Origin: Rhodobacteraceae bacterium D3-12 | GTDB lineage: Bacteria; Pseudomonadota; Alphaproteobacteria; Rhodobacterales; Rhodobacteraceae | Length of the DNA: 64,000 nucleotides | NCBI GenBank assembly: GCA_025916135.1 | Contig: CP104793.1 | Coordinates: 1,488,001 to 1,552,000, forward strand | Direction: 5' to 3' | In this document: positions 46,629-55,750 of the stretch, piece after piece | Layout of the letters: the number at the start of each line of letters is the position of its first letter | Numbering within the stretch: position 1 is the stretch's first letter | Position numbers and translations under genes: made by a program | Notes under the pieces: model-generated | Told to the model about the DNA's origin: nothing | The model's input: the letters and a program-made list of their open reading frames with translations, nothing else | The model's database searches: none

Positions 46629-47492
46629 TTAGACGGCGAACTGAAACTCACCTTCCATCATCACGCAAGCGCTGCCTGAAACGCTTATGGCCGGGCCAAG
46701 GTTTTCGCGACTTTGCGTTGTCAGGGTGATGCGAGAGGGGCGGCCCATGTCTTCGCCTTGCATCAACGTAATGTTCTGATCAGTGCCGGTAAGCTTTGCC
46801 AAGAGCGCTGTGAGCGTGGCGGCGGCGGACCCTGTGGCGGGGTCTTCTGGGATATTGTCGAGCGGCGCGAACATGCGGGCGTGCAGCATCTTTTCACCGC
46901 GCCAATAGACAAACTGCGCAAAATCGAGCGCGCCGGGATAGGCGGCATTGCCGGCCCGGAAGGCGGCGATGTCAGGCTGGCAGGCGGCGAGAGCGTCGCG
47001 GCGTGTCAGTTCGGTGATCGTGAAGGGCAGGCCGAGCGTGGCCATGACCGGCGCGTGGTTTGCGGTTTCGATCAGTTCGGGCGCGAGGGTGAGCGCGGCT
47101 GAAACCTCGGCGATGGTCGGCTGGGCGAGGGTTTCGAGCGGGGCCGTTGTGGTAAAGCGCGCGGTTTGTGCCGTGGCATGCACGTCGAGCGGGCCGACGC
47201 CCAGTTCCAGCACCATATCAGGCCCGTGCCCCATGCGGGCAAGCGCCACGGCGGTGCCGATTGTCGGGTGGCCTGCGAAAGGCACCTCCATCGTGGGCGT
47301 AAAGATGCGCACGCGGGCGGTGTTTGCCGGGTCTTTTGGCGGGTAGACAAAGGTGGTTTCCGAATAGTTGAACTCGGCCGCGATGTTTTGCAGGGCCGCT
47401 TCGGGGAGCGCGGTGGCGTCGGGAATGACGGCGAGCGGGTTGCCTCCGAAGGGGGTGTCGCTGAACACATCGAGGGTGAGGTATCTGGTCAT
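46629..47492 (-). CDS. PhzF-family isomerase
   Basis: 287 residues. PhzF/diaminopimelate-epimerase fold with the N-terminal TLDVFSDTPFGGNPLAVIPDA, the catalytic-type Glu in FNYSETTFVYPP, the glycine motif PFAGHPTIGTAVALA, and DPATGSAAATLTALL. PhzF in pseudomonads isomerises a phenazine precursor, but most homologues are isomerases of unknown substrate and no phz genes are here. Start at 47492 (MTRYLTLDVF) is used; the extra 53 upstream residues are not family-like. Confidence 0.9.
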   Translation of the reverse strand: MTRYLTLDVFSDTPFGGNPLAVIPDATALPEAALQNIAAEFNYSETTFVYPPKDPANTARVRIFTPTMEVPFAGHPTIGTAVALARMGHGPDMVLELGVGPLDVHATAQTARFTTTAPLETLAQPTIAEVSAALTLAPELIETANHAPVMATLGLPFTITELTRRDALAACQPDIAAFRAGNAAYPGALDFAQFVYWRGEKMLHARMFAPLDNIPEDPATGSAAATLTALLAKLTGTDQNITLMQGEDMGRPSRITLTTQSRENLGPAISVSGSACVMMEGEFQFAV

Positions 47493-47613
47493 TTGGCGCG
47501 CCTTTTGCGGTTCGGGGTCGCGCAACGATAGGGCGCGAGTGCGGGGCGTGTCGAATGAAACCCGGTGATGGGCGGGATCGCCGGGGGTGATGGTATGCCG
47601 CGTGTCAGGGGTC

Positions 47614-48875
47614 TTAGACGAGGTCCGGTTCACGCCCGACGCGATTTGCAAGGCGGGCGACGGTCAGCCCTTGCACGATGATCGAGAAGATCACGATGCC
47701 ATAGGTCACCGTCAGGATCAGCGGCTTCCATTCGCCTTCGGGCAAGGACAGCGCCAAAGCGACCGAGATGCCGCCCTTGAGCCCCCCCATGTCATGATCG
47801 GGATCACGCCGGGAGAGAAGCTTCGGAAGGGGCGCAGGATGAGCACGGGCACGGCTACCGCCGCGAGCCGCGCGAAAAGCGCAAGGGCGAGCGAGCCGAT
47901 CATGGTGAGGAGGAAGTCGGCCTCGAAGGCGACGGCAAAGACCTCGAACCCGATCAGCAGGAAGAGAACGGCGTTGAGGATTTCGTCTACCATCTCCCAG
48001 AAGGCATTGACGTAGTTGCGGGTCTCTTCGCTCATCCCGTGTTTGGCCCCGATGTCGCCGATCAAAAGCCCGGCACAGACCGCCATGATGGGGGCGGAAA
48101 TATGCAGGTAGACCGAGAGCGAATAGCCGCCAAAGGCAAGGCCAAGCGTGATCAGCACCTCAAGCGCGTAGTCGTCGATGAGCCGCATGACGCGAAAGAC
48201 CAGCCAGCCGAGCACGATGCCCATAACGGCGCCGCCGACGGCTTCTTGTACGAAGAGCATAACCGCATCCATCAGCGCGTCATCGCTATGCCCTGCGCCG
48301 TGGCCCGATACCGCCGGAAAGGCCAGCCCGACGAGGACGAGGAAGACGACATAGCCGACGCCATCATTAAAGAGCGATTCCCCGGCGATCTTGGTTTCCA
48401 GAGATTTGCGCAGATTGGCCGCGCGCAGGACACCGAGAACCGCGACCGGGTCGGTGGGCGAAATCAGCGCGCCAAACACCAGCGCGATCAGGATCGGCGC
48501 CCCGGTGAGCCATGAAAACCCGACGCCGACGATCACGGTCGAAAGCGCCACACCCATGGTTGCCATCAGGAAGACAAGCCGCCATTGCGCCTTGAGATCG
48601 GAGAGCTTCACATGCAGCGCCCCGGCAAAAAGCAACAGCCCCAGCATCCCTTCGAGCAGCGCATCCGAGAAGTCGATCCCGGTGATCACGCCACGCATCG
48701 TTTCGGCGATGGTCAGGCTGGGCCAGATAAAGTCGGTGATTAATACGCCAAAGGAGGCAAACAACGCCACAACAAGAATGCCGATCGCCGAAGGCAAGCG
48801 TAGGACGAGGTAATTGATGGTGCCAAAGGCCCCGGCCAGAACAATAAGAAGCGATGTGATCTGAAGAAGGGTCAT
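47614..48875 (-). pseudogene. CPA1 Na+/H+ antiporter, one-base frameshift near the end
   Basis: About 420 residues when restored. Twelve-helix CPA1 (NhaP-type) antiporter with the transport motifs ALISPTDPVAVLGVL and GESLFNDGVGYVVFLV. The literal frame goes wrong after PIMTWGG (SRAASRSLWRC, stop at 47718). One extra G in the C-run at 47782-47788 gives LKGGISVALALSLPEGEWKP and then LILTVTYGIVIFSIIVQGLT with a stop at 47614-47616. The span is one base short of 421 codons. Without the fix the last transmembrane helix is lost. Confidence 0.88.
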
Positions 48876-49376
48876 GCGGATGCATCCATGTTATCAACTG
48901 CTTACCGTCAGTGCCGAACGCCTTTCGAAATAAACCTGTGGTCCAAGTTCGTTTCGAAGCGCGCATGACATCGAGACGTTTCGCGTATTCCGTCTAAACC
49001 CAAGTATAGGTTTTTCACGAAACGCTTTAGCATGGGTGTTGCGCTCGGGAAAGGTGTCTTGGGCGCGGCCACGCTCCCCCCATGACCGTTGCGAATTTTC
49101 GATCTGCGCACAGCTTGCCCACCCGCTCCGCGTGGCCGGGCTGCGCCCCTTTCCTAGGTGGGGCGCGAGGAGGCGAGGGTCAGATTGCGTATCGCTGGAA
49201 AGATGACCGCCCGACAAGAGACGCGCATTCTGAGCCCATGTTTCTTTAATGGTGAAAATACCCAATCCACAACTGGTCGGTTTGGCGCGACGCGACTGGT
49301 AACAGAATTGCGGTTGGATGTGTTCCGCGCCGAGCGAAGCGAGGCGCCCCCCGGCGACGCCGAAGGCGGCGCAACC
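48876..49376. other. 501-base intergenic region between antiporter and EEP genes
   Basis: It holds hairpin element copy 3 (48975-49029) and a likely diverged copy just before it (ACGCCTTTCGAAATAAACC, 48918-48936). A GCGCCCC/GGGGCGC hairpin lies at 49143-49166. A REP-like GC tract at 49327-49372 (GCGCC-GAGCGAAGCGA-GGCGC, then GGCG repeats) sits directly after the EEP gene's 3' end. No credible gene. Confidence 0.55.
48975..49029. repeat. Hairpin element, copy 3 (upstream of the antiporter)
   Basis: CGTTTCG (48977-48983) with CGAAACG (49018-49024) outside; AAACC (48996-49000) with GGTTT (49009-49013) inside. CGTTTCGCG, AAACC, GGTTT and AACGCTTTA occur in the same order as in the copy at 30335-30391. 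Confidence 0.65.
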
Positions 49377-50084
49377 CTATGAGGCGTGCTCAAGCCCGAA
49401 ATCGAGCCAGATAGGTAAGTGGTCCGAAGCGATATGCGCCGGGCGGGCTTGGTGGGTGCCGTGGTGCTGCGGGCGCAATTCTGCGCTGAGGGCGAAGCGG
49501 TCGAGCGCTGCGATAGGGCGGGGCGACGGGAAGCTGGGCCGCGCCGGGAGGATCGACAGGCCCGGTGTTGCCGTGTCGAGCGCGCGGGGGCTGCCCCATT
49601 CATTGAAGTCGCCGGCCAAAATCGTGGGGCAAGCCGGAAGCGCAGACAGGTGGCGCATGATGGCGTGGAGTTGTTTGAGGCGGTATCGGCGCAAAAGCCC
49701 GAGGTGCAGGCCGACCACACGCAGGGGGCCGAGCGGTGTCGACAGGTCAGCGCGGATCGCGCCGCGCGGCTCAAGCCCTGGCAGGTTGATATGGGCCGTG
49801 GCAATCACGTCGATGTCTGCGGCCAGCAGCATTGCGTTTCCGTGCCAGCCGAGCGAGCCGCCCGGCTCTCCGAAATGCGCCACCTTCCAGCCATCCGCTT
49901 CGGCCATTTCGTGGGGAAGGGCCGCCGGGCGCGGGGGCAGGCGTTTGTCGGCCTCTTGCAAGACCACCACCGATGCGCCGAGTGCATTGATCACCGAAAG
50001 CGCGCGGTCGGGTCGGCGCCGCAGATCGAGGCCGACGCATTTTTGCAGGTTATAACTTGCAATTCTGAGGGTGGCTGACTTCAT
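49377..50084 (-). CDS. Endonuclease/exonuclease/phosphatase-family protein
   Basis: About 235 residues of the EEP superfamily. Seen: LRIASYNLQKCVGLD, the metal Glu in VVVLQEADKRL, GNAMLL, VVGLHLGLLRRYRLKQ, the active-site Asp/Asn in TILAGDFNEWG, and the final Asp-His in IASDHLPIWLDF. These are all the catalytic residues of a metal-dependent phosphodiesterase. Targets may be DNA, lipids or nucleotides; nothing here tells which. Start at 50084 (MKSATLRIA) is used. Confidence 0.9.
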   Translation of the reverse strand: MKSATLRIASYNLQKCVGLDLRRRPDRALSVINALGASVVVLQEADKRLPPRPAALPHEMAEADGWKVAHFGEPGGSLGWHGNAMLLAADIDVIATAHINLPGLEPRGAIRADLSTPLGPLRVVGLHLGLLRRYRLKQLHAIMRHLSALPACPTILAGDFNEWGSPRALDTATPGLSILPARPSFPSPRPIAALDRFALSAELRPQHHGTHQARPAHIASDHLPIWLDFGLEHAS

Positions 50085-50124
50085 GTTACGATACATGCCT
50101 TAAACCAATCGGGATTGTCACGTC

Positions 50125-50784
50125 ATGTTGCACGATCAGAGTCTTGTCACCAAGCTCGTCTGGGCCAGTTTGCTTGTTGTGGCGGTTGGCGCGTTGATCG
50201 AGTTGCGGTTTTCGCTGGCTTTTGTGGCAAGCGCGACCTTGGTTTTGTCGCTGGCGCCAGCGCTTGTTGCGGGCTGGGCCGACATTCGGGTGCCGCCGTC
50301 GTTCATGCTGGCGGTGGTTTTGTTTGTCGGGGCGACCTTGTTTCTGGGCGAGGTGTTTGATTTTTACGAGCGTTTCTGGTGGTGGGACATACTGCTACAT
50401 GGTGGCAGCGCCGTTGGGTTCGGGCTGATCGGGTTCATCCTTGTTTTCATGATGTTTCAGGGCGATCGTTTCGCCGCGCCCGCAGGTGCGATTGCGTTTT
50501 TCGCCTTTTGTTTCGCGATTGCCATCGGCGCGTCGTGGGAGGTGTTCGAGTTCGCCATGGATCAGCTTTTTGGCTTCAACATGCAGAAATCCGGGTTGAT
50601 GGACACGATGGGGGATCTGATCGTGGATATGGTCGGGGCGGTGCTGGGCGCGGGGGCGGGTTGGCTTTACCTCAAGGGGCGAGAGCACGCTGGTCTACCG
50701 CGCCTGATCGGCGACTTTGTGGAGCGCAATCCGCGCTTCTTTCGTCGCTTGCGAAAACAGGCGCGACGTCACGGAGAGGATTGA
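50125..50784 (+). CDS. DUF2238/YjdF-like membrane protein
   Basis: 219 residues with six or more hydrophobic segments. Conserved-looking core: YERFWWWDILLHGGSAVGFGLIG, then SWEVFEFAMDQLFGFNMQKSG and DTMGDLIVDMVGAVLGAGAGWLYL. The WWDILLH and DTMGDLIVD motifs fit the YjdF (DUF2238) family, of unknown function. A basic C-terminus follows (FFRRLRKQARRHG). The DMT gene begins 23 bases later, so they are probably co-transcribed. Confidence 0.7.
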   Translation: MLHDQSLVTKLVWASLLVVAVGALIELRFSLAFVASATLVLSLAPALVAGWADIRVPPSFMLAVVLFVGATLFLGEVFDFYERFWWWDILLHGGSAVGFGLIGFILVFMMFQGDRFAAPAGAIAFFAFCFAIAIGASWEVFEFAMDQLFGFNMQKSGLMDTMGDLIVDMVGAVLGAGAGWLYLKGREHAGLPRLIGDFVERNPRFFRRLRKQARRHGED

Positions 50785-50807
50785 CGCGGCGCGGGAATGT
50801 CCTCTTG

Positions 50808-51692
50808 ATGCGCGCCATGGAGAGACGTGAGCGCATTGATCTGGCCGGAGCCGGGGCATTGGTGGCATTTGCCCTGATCCTTGGCTTTAATCAGGTTGTT
50901 ATCAAAGTGGCGACCGATGGGTTTCAGCCGGTTTTCATGGCGGCTTTACGCTCGGTTGCGGCCTGTGGCGTCATGCTCGTCTGGATGAAGGCGCGGGGGA
51001 TTTCCTTTGCCTTGCCCAAGGAAGCACGCGCCGGGGCGGTGGCCTTGGGGCTGTTGTTCACCGTCGAGTTCATATTCCTCTACCTTGCGTTGGATCGCAC
51101 CGGCGTTGGCCGGGCGTCGGTCATTTTCTATTCGATGCCGGTGTTTGTCGCTTTGGCGGCGCATTGGTTGATCCCCGGAGAGCGGATGAATGGCATGCGG
51201 GCCTTGGGGCTTGGGCTGGCCGTTGTTGGCGTGGCTTGGGTTATGTCGGACAGGGGGAGCGGCGAGGCGAGCCTGTCGGGGGATGTGATGGCTCTTTTGG
51301 CGGCGATTGCATGGTCCGGAATTGCCATTGTGGTGCGCATCACGCCGCTGGACCGGGTGTCTTCGGAAATGCAGTTGATGAGCCAGCTGGCGATTTCAGC
51401 CGTTTTGTTGATGCTTGTGGCGCCATTTTTCGGGCCGTTGGTGCGGGAGTTGGGGCCGATCCATTGGGCTGCGTTTGCGTTCCAGACCTTTGCCGTGGCG
51501 AGCTTTGGCTATTTGTTCTGGTTTTTCCTGTTGAAGCGGTATCCGGCCTCGGCAGTGGCGTCGTTTTCGTTTTTGTCACCTGTGTTCGGGGTCGGCTTGG
51601 GCTGGCTCTTGTTGGGTGAGGAGATCGGGATTGAGGTGGTTGGCGGGCTGGTGTTTGTCGCCGTTGGTATCACGCTGATCAATCGCCGTTAG
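50808..51692 (+). CDS. EamA/DMT-family transporter
   Basis: About 294 residues with ten hydrophobic segments in two EamA repeats (ALVAFALILGFNQVVIKVATDG, AGAVALGLLFTVEFIFLYLALDRT, SGDVMALLAAIAWSGIAIVVRI, FSFLSPVFGVGLGWLLLGEEI). Unrelated in detail to the DMT gene at 43384. Substrate unknown. ATG at 50808 or 50817 are equally possible; the very long in-frame extension upstream runs through the preceding membrane gene and is rejected. Confidence 0.88.
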   Translation: MRAMERRERIDLAGAGALVAFALILGFNQVVIKVATDGFQPVFMAALRSVAACGVMLVWMKARGISFALPKEARAGAVALGLLFTVEFIFLYLALDRTGVGRASVIFYSMPVFVALAAHWLIPGERMNGMRALGLGLAVVGVAWVMSDRGSGEASLSGDVMALLAAIAWSGIAIVVRITPLDRVSSEMQLMSQLAISAVLLMLVAPFFGPLVRELGPIHWAAFAFQTFAVASFGYLFWFFLLKRYPASAVASFSFLSPVFGVGLGWLLLGEEIGIEVVGGLVFVAVGITLINRR

Positions 51693-51771
51693 GCGGGCGG
51701 TGCCGGGGGCTTTTACCGCACGGGCGCGCCGGGGTTTTGGCCGCGGCGCGGCGCGGGGGTTGCCGCGCCTG

Positions 51772-53196
51772 TCAGGTGCCACAGAAGGTTTGTGAGACGC
51801 GTTCGGCCGGAGACGGCGGGCGCGTGAGGTCGGCGGCCTCTGCTTGATCCGAGAACGGCGTGGCGAGCGCCGAGGACAGGCGTTTGAAGGGGGCGTAGTC
51901 TCCCGCAACGGCGGCTTTTATCATCTCTTCGACACGGTGGTTGCGCGGGATCAGGTAAGGGTTGGATGCACGCATGAGGGTTTGCGGGTCGGGCTCGGTC
52001 GCGATGCGGCTTTGCCAGCGGCTCTCCCATGCATCAAAACCTGCACGGTTGGTGAAGTGATCGCGGGCGGTGGGCGTGCCGAGGGCGCGGAAGGTGTTGG
52101 TGAAATCGGCGCCATCCGTGGCCATCAGCGTAAGGAGATCGTTGATGAGCGTGTCGTCGTCCACGGTCGGGGTGGAGATGCCGAGTTTTGCCGCAAAACG
52201 GGTGCGCCATTCAGCGGTGATCACGTCGGGCATGGCGTGGACGAGAGCGGTGAATTCGGTGACAGCCTTGTCCATGTCATCGCAGAGCGGCACCAGAGAT
52301 GTGGCGAGCTGGGCCATGTTCCAGACGATGATTTTCGGCTGATTATCATAGGCATAGCGCCCGAACTGATCAATCGAGGAAAACACTGTTTGAGGGTGGT
52401 ATTCATCCAGAAAAGCGCAGGGGCCGTAGTCGATGGTTTCACCGGACAGCGTGGTGTTGTCGGTGTTCATCACGCCATGGATAAAGCCGACCGAGGCCCA
52501 AGCCGCAACCAGGCGGGCTTGGTTCGATATGACGGCTGAGAGCAGGTCGGCGGGGGTTTCGGCCTGTGGGTAGTGGCGGGCTTTTGTATAGTCAAACAGG
52601 GCGCGCAGGGCGTCGGTATCGCCGCGGGCGGCGAAATATTGAAAGGTGCCGACGCGGATATGGCTGGCAGCGACGCGGGTGAGGATTGCGCCGGGCAGGG
52701 CCCTTTCGCGTTGCACCCGCTCACCGGTTTCGACGGCGGCCAGCGCGCGGGTGGTGGGGATGCCGAGGGCGTGCATCGCTTCGGAGACCACATATTCGCG
52801 CAGCACAGGGCCAAGCCACGCGCGGCCATCGCCGTTGCGCGAATAGGGCGTGCGCCCGGAGCCTTTGAGCTGGATATCGAACTGTTGCCCGGATGGCGTT
52901 TTGATGTCGCCCAGAAGCAGCGCGCGGCCATCGCCGAGTTGCGGGTTGAAGCCGCCAAATTGATGCCCGGCATAGACCTGTGCCATCGGGTCGGCGCCAT
53001 CGGGAAGGGTGTTGCCAGAGAAAAGGCTGGCCAGCGCGTCGTCGGAGTCGGGCAGGGCGGTGATGCCGAGGTCCTCGGCCAGCGCGTGGTTGAAGGCGAT
53101 GAGACGCGGCGCGGCGACCGGATTGGCCGATTGGCGGGTGTAAAACCGCGGTGGCAGGCTGGCGTAGGTGTTTGCGAAGGGGATGCTGAGGGTCAT
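51772..53196 (-). CDS. selO: SelO-family protein adenylyltransferase (YdiU)
   Basis: 474 residues of the pseudokinase SelO family, which transfers AMP to proteins in redox homeostasis. Seen: VYAGHQFGGFNPQLGDGRALLLG, LKGSGRTPYSRNGDGRAWLG, SEAMHALGIPTTRALAAVETG, and the metal-binding VMNTDNTTLSGETIDYGPCAFLD. It ends TFCGT: a cysteine near the C-terminus where animal SelO has selenocysteine. Confidence 0.94.
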   Translation of the reverse strand: MTLSIPFANTYASLPPRFYTRQSANPVAAPRLIAFNHALAEDLGITALPDSDDALASLFSGNTLPDGADPMAQVYAGHQFGGFNPQLGDGRALLLGDIKTPSGQQFDIQLKGSGRTPYSRNGDGRAWLGPVLREYVVSEAMHALGIPTTRALAAVETGERVQRERALPGAILTRVAASHIRVGTFQYFAARGDTDALRALFDYTKARHYPQAETPADLLSAVISNQARLVAAWASVGFIHGVMNTDNTTLSGETIDYGPCAFLDEYHPQTVFSSIDQFGRYAYDNQPKIIVWNMAQLATSLVPLCDDMDKAVTEFTALVHAMPDVITAEWRTRFAAKLGISTPTVDDDTLINDLLTLMATDGADFTNTFRALGTPTARDHFTNRAGFDAWESRWQSRIATEPDPQTLMRASNPYLIPRNHRVEEMIKAAVAGDYAPFKRLSSALATPFSDQAEAADLTRPPSPAERVSQTFCGT

Positions 53197-53295
53197 GGGG
53201 GGACTATAGGCATTGTTGCGGCGGGTTGCGAGGGCAGGAGTGGGGGCCAGCCCCCACGCCCCCGGGATATTTTCGGTCAGATGAAGGGGGGCGGT

Positions 53296-53742
53296 TTAGG
53301 CGGTGCGGGTCATCAGGTGGTAGGCCGCGCGCGGTTCGAAGCCGGAGCGTTGGTAGAGGCGTTTGGCAGCGTCGTTGTCATGGGCGACTTCCAAATGGAG
53401 CGCTTTGACGCCGTGCTGAGAGAGAGCGGGCAGCAGCGTCATCAACACTTCGCTGCCCATGCCGCGACCGCGCACTTTTTCACGGATGAAGAATTCGTCG
53501 ATGAAGCCATCAATGCCGCCGAGTTCGACCGAGTAGCCGAAAGACACCACGATATAGCCCACCGGTGCGAGTTTGGGGCCGATGAGATAGGCGACGCCGT
53601 GGGGCGTTCCGTCTAGGAGTGGCGCGAGAGCGGCGCGGCGGTGGGTTTCATCGCTCTCGATCCCTTCGAACGCGTGATAGGCGGCGACCAACCGTTCGAG
53701 CCGGTCGAGATCGGCGGGGTTGGCGAGGTGCAGGAGGTTCAT
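53296..53742 (-). CDS. GNAT-family N-acetyltransferase
   Basis: 148 residues. GNAT fold with the acetyl-CoA loop FFIREKVRGRGMGSEVLMTLLPAL and C-terminal HLEVAHDNDAAKRLYQRSGFEP. Start at 53742 (MNLLHLANPADL) with GGAGG-like sequence is preferred to the ATG at 53775, which overlaps the hydrolase gene. A TGGGGGC-CA-GCCCCCA hairpin (53242-53257) lies between it and selO. Substrate unknown. Confidence 0.86.
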   Translation of the reverse strand: MNLLHLANPADLDRLERLVAAYHAFEGIESDETHRRAALAPLLDGTPHGVAYLIGPKLAPVGYIVVSFGYSVELGGIDGFIDEFFIREKVRGRGMGSEVLMTLLPALSQHGVKALHLEVAHDNDAAKRLYQRSGFEPRAAYHLMTRTA

Positions 53743-53774
53743 AGGGGGGCTTTCCGGGTGGGGGCTGTGCGCCA

Positions 53775-54716
53775 CTAGAGGCGGGCGAGGCGTTCGGTGA
53801 GCAGGGCGAAGAAGCCGTCTGCGTCAATGTCGCCCATGAAGGTGGCATTGGGGGCGCGGTCGGTTACGCCCCACCAGTCCGCCACGGTCATGCCGAGGGT
53901 GAGGTCGGAGCGGGTTTCGATTTCAACATTGATATGGCGACCGGTGAAAAGATCGGGGCGGATCAGATAGGCGGTGACGCAGGGGTCATGCAGGGGCGCG
54001 CCGTCGGAGCCGTATTTCTCCTTGTCGAAACGCTCAAAAAAATCTGTCATCTGGGCGACGGCAATGCCAACCGGCGTGGCGAGGGCGCGAAAGGCATCAT
54101 TGCGCGGGGCGGTGACGAGGGCTTTGTGTGTAACATCGAGCGGCATGACCGTGATGGGTGCGCCGGATTTGAATACAATATCAGCCGCTTGCGGGTCGAC
54201 GTAAATGTTAAATTCCGCCGCCGGGGTAATGTTGCCAACCTCGAAATAGGCGCCGCCCATGAGGACGATTTCGGCGACGCGCGAAGTGATGTCCGGGGCT
54301 TTTTCAAACGCCTTAGCGATATTGGTCAGCGGACCGAGGGGGCAGAGTGTGACCGAGCCGGCGGGATGGCTGCGCAGGGTGTCGATAATATAGTCGACGG
54401 CGTGCTGTTGTTGCAGCGGCATTTTCGGGTCGGGCAGGTCCGGGCCGTCGAGGCCGGTTTTGCCGTGGACATGTTCGGCCGTGACCAAGTCGCGCCCCAG
54501 TGGGCGGTCGCATCCGGCGTAGATTTTCACATCAGGTTTGCCTGCTAACTCGCAGACAATGCGTGCATTTTTAGATGTCAAGTCGAGCGGAACATTGCCA
54601 GCAACGCAGGTGATGGCGAGCACCTCGATCTCCTCAGGGCTGGCGAGGGCGAGGAGGATGGCGACGGCGTCGTCCTGACCGGGGTCGGTGTCGATGATGA
54701 TCTTGCGCGGGGGCAT
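53775..54716 (-). CDS. Inosine/uridine-preferring nucleoside hydrolase
   Basis: 313 residues. It cleaves the N-glycosidic bond of ribonucleosides to base and ribose, for salvage. The calcium-binding Asp cluster IIIDTDPGQDDAVAILLAL begins at residue 5; further motifs are NARIVCELAGKPDVKIYAG, HGKTGLDGPDLPDP and LVLMGGAYFE-like VLMGGAYFEVGNITPAAEFN, and a late Asp in LHDPCVTAYLIRPDLF. Base preference cannot be read. Start at 54716 (MPPRKIIID). Confidence 0.92.
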   Translation of the reverse strand: MPPRKIIIDTDPGQDDAVAILLALASPEEIEVLAITCVAGNVPLDLTSKNARIVCELAGKPDVKIYAGCDRPLGRDLVTAEHVHGKTGLDGPDLPDPKMPLQQQHAVDYIIDTLRSHPAGSVTLCPLGPLTNIAKAFEKAPDITSRVAEIVLMGGAYFEVGNITPAAEFNIYVDPQAADIVFKSGAPITVMPLDVTHKALVTAPRNDAFRALATPVGIAVAQMTDFFERFDKEKYGSDGAPLHDPCVTAYLIRPDLFTGRHINVEIETRSDLTLGMTVADWWGVTDRAPNATFMGDIDADGFFALLTERLARL

Positions 54717-54925
54717 GGCGGTTCCTGACAGATGTGCTGGGAAAATATTTGGCCGGATTTGGCGGTATTTTGCGCCGGGCTGCAACCCCCCAAGAGGCGT
54801 GGCGGGAAGGTCACGGGCGAAAACCGGCTTGCCAGTGGCGCGAGGTGGTGCTGTGCAAGGCCACGGATCGCGCCTATGTTGGCGGCAACAATCCCGGCGC
54901 AATAAGACCGAGGAAGGGCAGAGCG

Positions 54926-55744
54926 GTGAGCAAGATGACGAATGTGGCCAAGGAGCCCGTTGCCAGCAAGGCGATGGATGAGAAACTGCGCGAGATTTGG
55001 GGCAAATTTGAGAACAAGGGGTGGATCAGGCGCGCGTTGCGCGACAGTCTGCCGCCGACGAAGGTGAGCGCGATGGGGGTTAAGTTTATCGTGCACCCTC
55101 GTGATAATTTTACAGAATTTCGTATTTGGGAGCTGGGGCGGCCACCGGAATATGAGGCAACCGAAATGATTGCCGAGATGCTTGAAGGGCAAGATGCCGT
55201 GATCGTCGATGTGGGCGCAAACGCGGGGGCCTTCGGTTTGCCGATCCTCAAGCGCGCGGGCAAGGCTGCGCGGGCGATCCTGTTTGAGCCTAACCCTGTG
55301 ATGCTCGAGCGTTTGCAGGTCAATGTTGAGTTGAACGCGTTCACAAACGTGCGGATTTTCGACTGTGCGGTGAGCGATAGCGAAGGCACGTCGGCGATGT
55401 TTTTCCCTGCCAATGGCAACCTTGGGCAAGGGCGTGTTGAGCTGACCTATGGTGACGGCGCGCCGGACAACGCGGTTGAAGTGGCGTTGAGACCGCTGCC
55501 TGCCTGTTTGAAAAGCGCACGGGTGCGGCGGGTTGATTTTTTGAAGGTTGATGTTGAGGGATTGGAAGACAAGGTGATCGTGCCGCTGCTTGACGCGGAT
55601 GAGGCGCTTTGGCCGAAGATGATCTATTTCGAGATCGAGCATCAGGATGTTTGGTCGCTTCCTCTTATGGAGCGGCTTGAGGCGTGTGGGTACGTTGAGA
55701 TTGAAAGTTTCGGCAAGAACCGTTTGATGCGGCGAGGCGGGTGA
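54926..55744 (+). CDS. FkbM-family methyltransferase
   Basis: About 272 residues. FkbM-type SAM methyltransferase: AVIVDVGANAGAFGLPIL (SAM loop), ILFEPNPVMLERLQVNVEL (second acidic motif) and VDFLKVDVEGLEDKVIVPLL. Such enzymes O-methylate sugars or polyketides. GTG at 54926 has AGGAAGGG seven bases ahead and is preferred to ATG at 54935. It is followed after six bases by a glycosyltransferase gene, so the pair probably modifies a surface glycan; the acceptor is unknown. Confidence 0.86.
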   Translation: MSKMTNVAKEPVASKAMDEKLREIWGKFENKGWIRRALRDSLPPTKVSAMGVKFIVHPRDNFTEFRIWELGRPPEYEATEMIAEMLEGQDAVIVDVGANAGAFGLPILKRAGKAARAILFEPNPVMLERLQVNVELNAFTNVRIFDCAVSDSEGTSAMFFPANGNLGQGRVELTYGDGAPDNAVEVALRPLPACLKSARVRRVDFLKVDVEGLEDKVIVPLLDADEALWPKMIYFEIEHQDVWSLPLMERLEACGYVEIESFGKNRLMRRGG

Positions 55745-55750
55745 ATTCAG

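Noticed and set aside
50379-50807. N-terminal extension of the second DMT transporter
   Set aside because: The 143 extra residues are a shifted reading of the YjdF-like gene; the transporter start at 50808 is sound.
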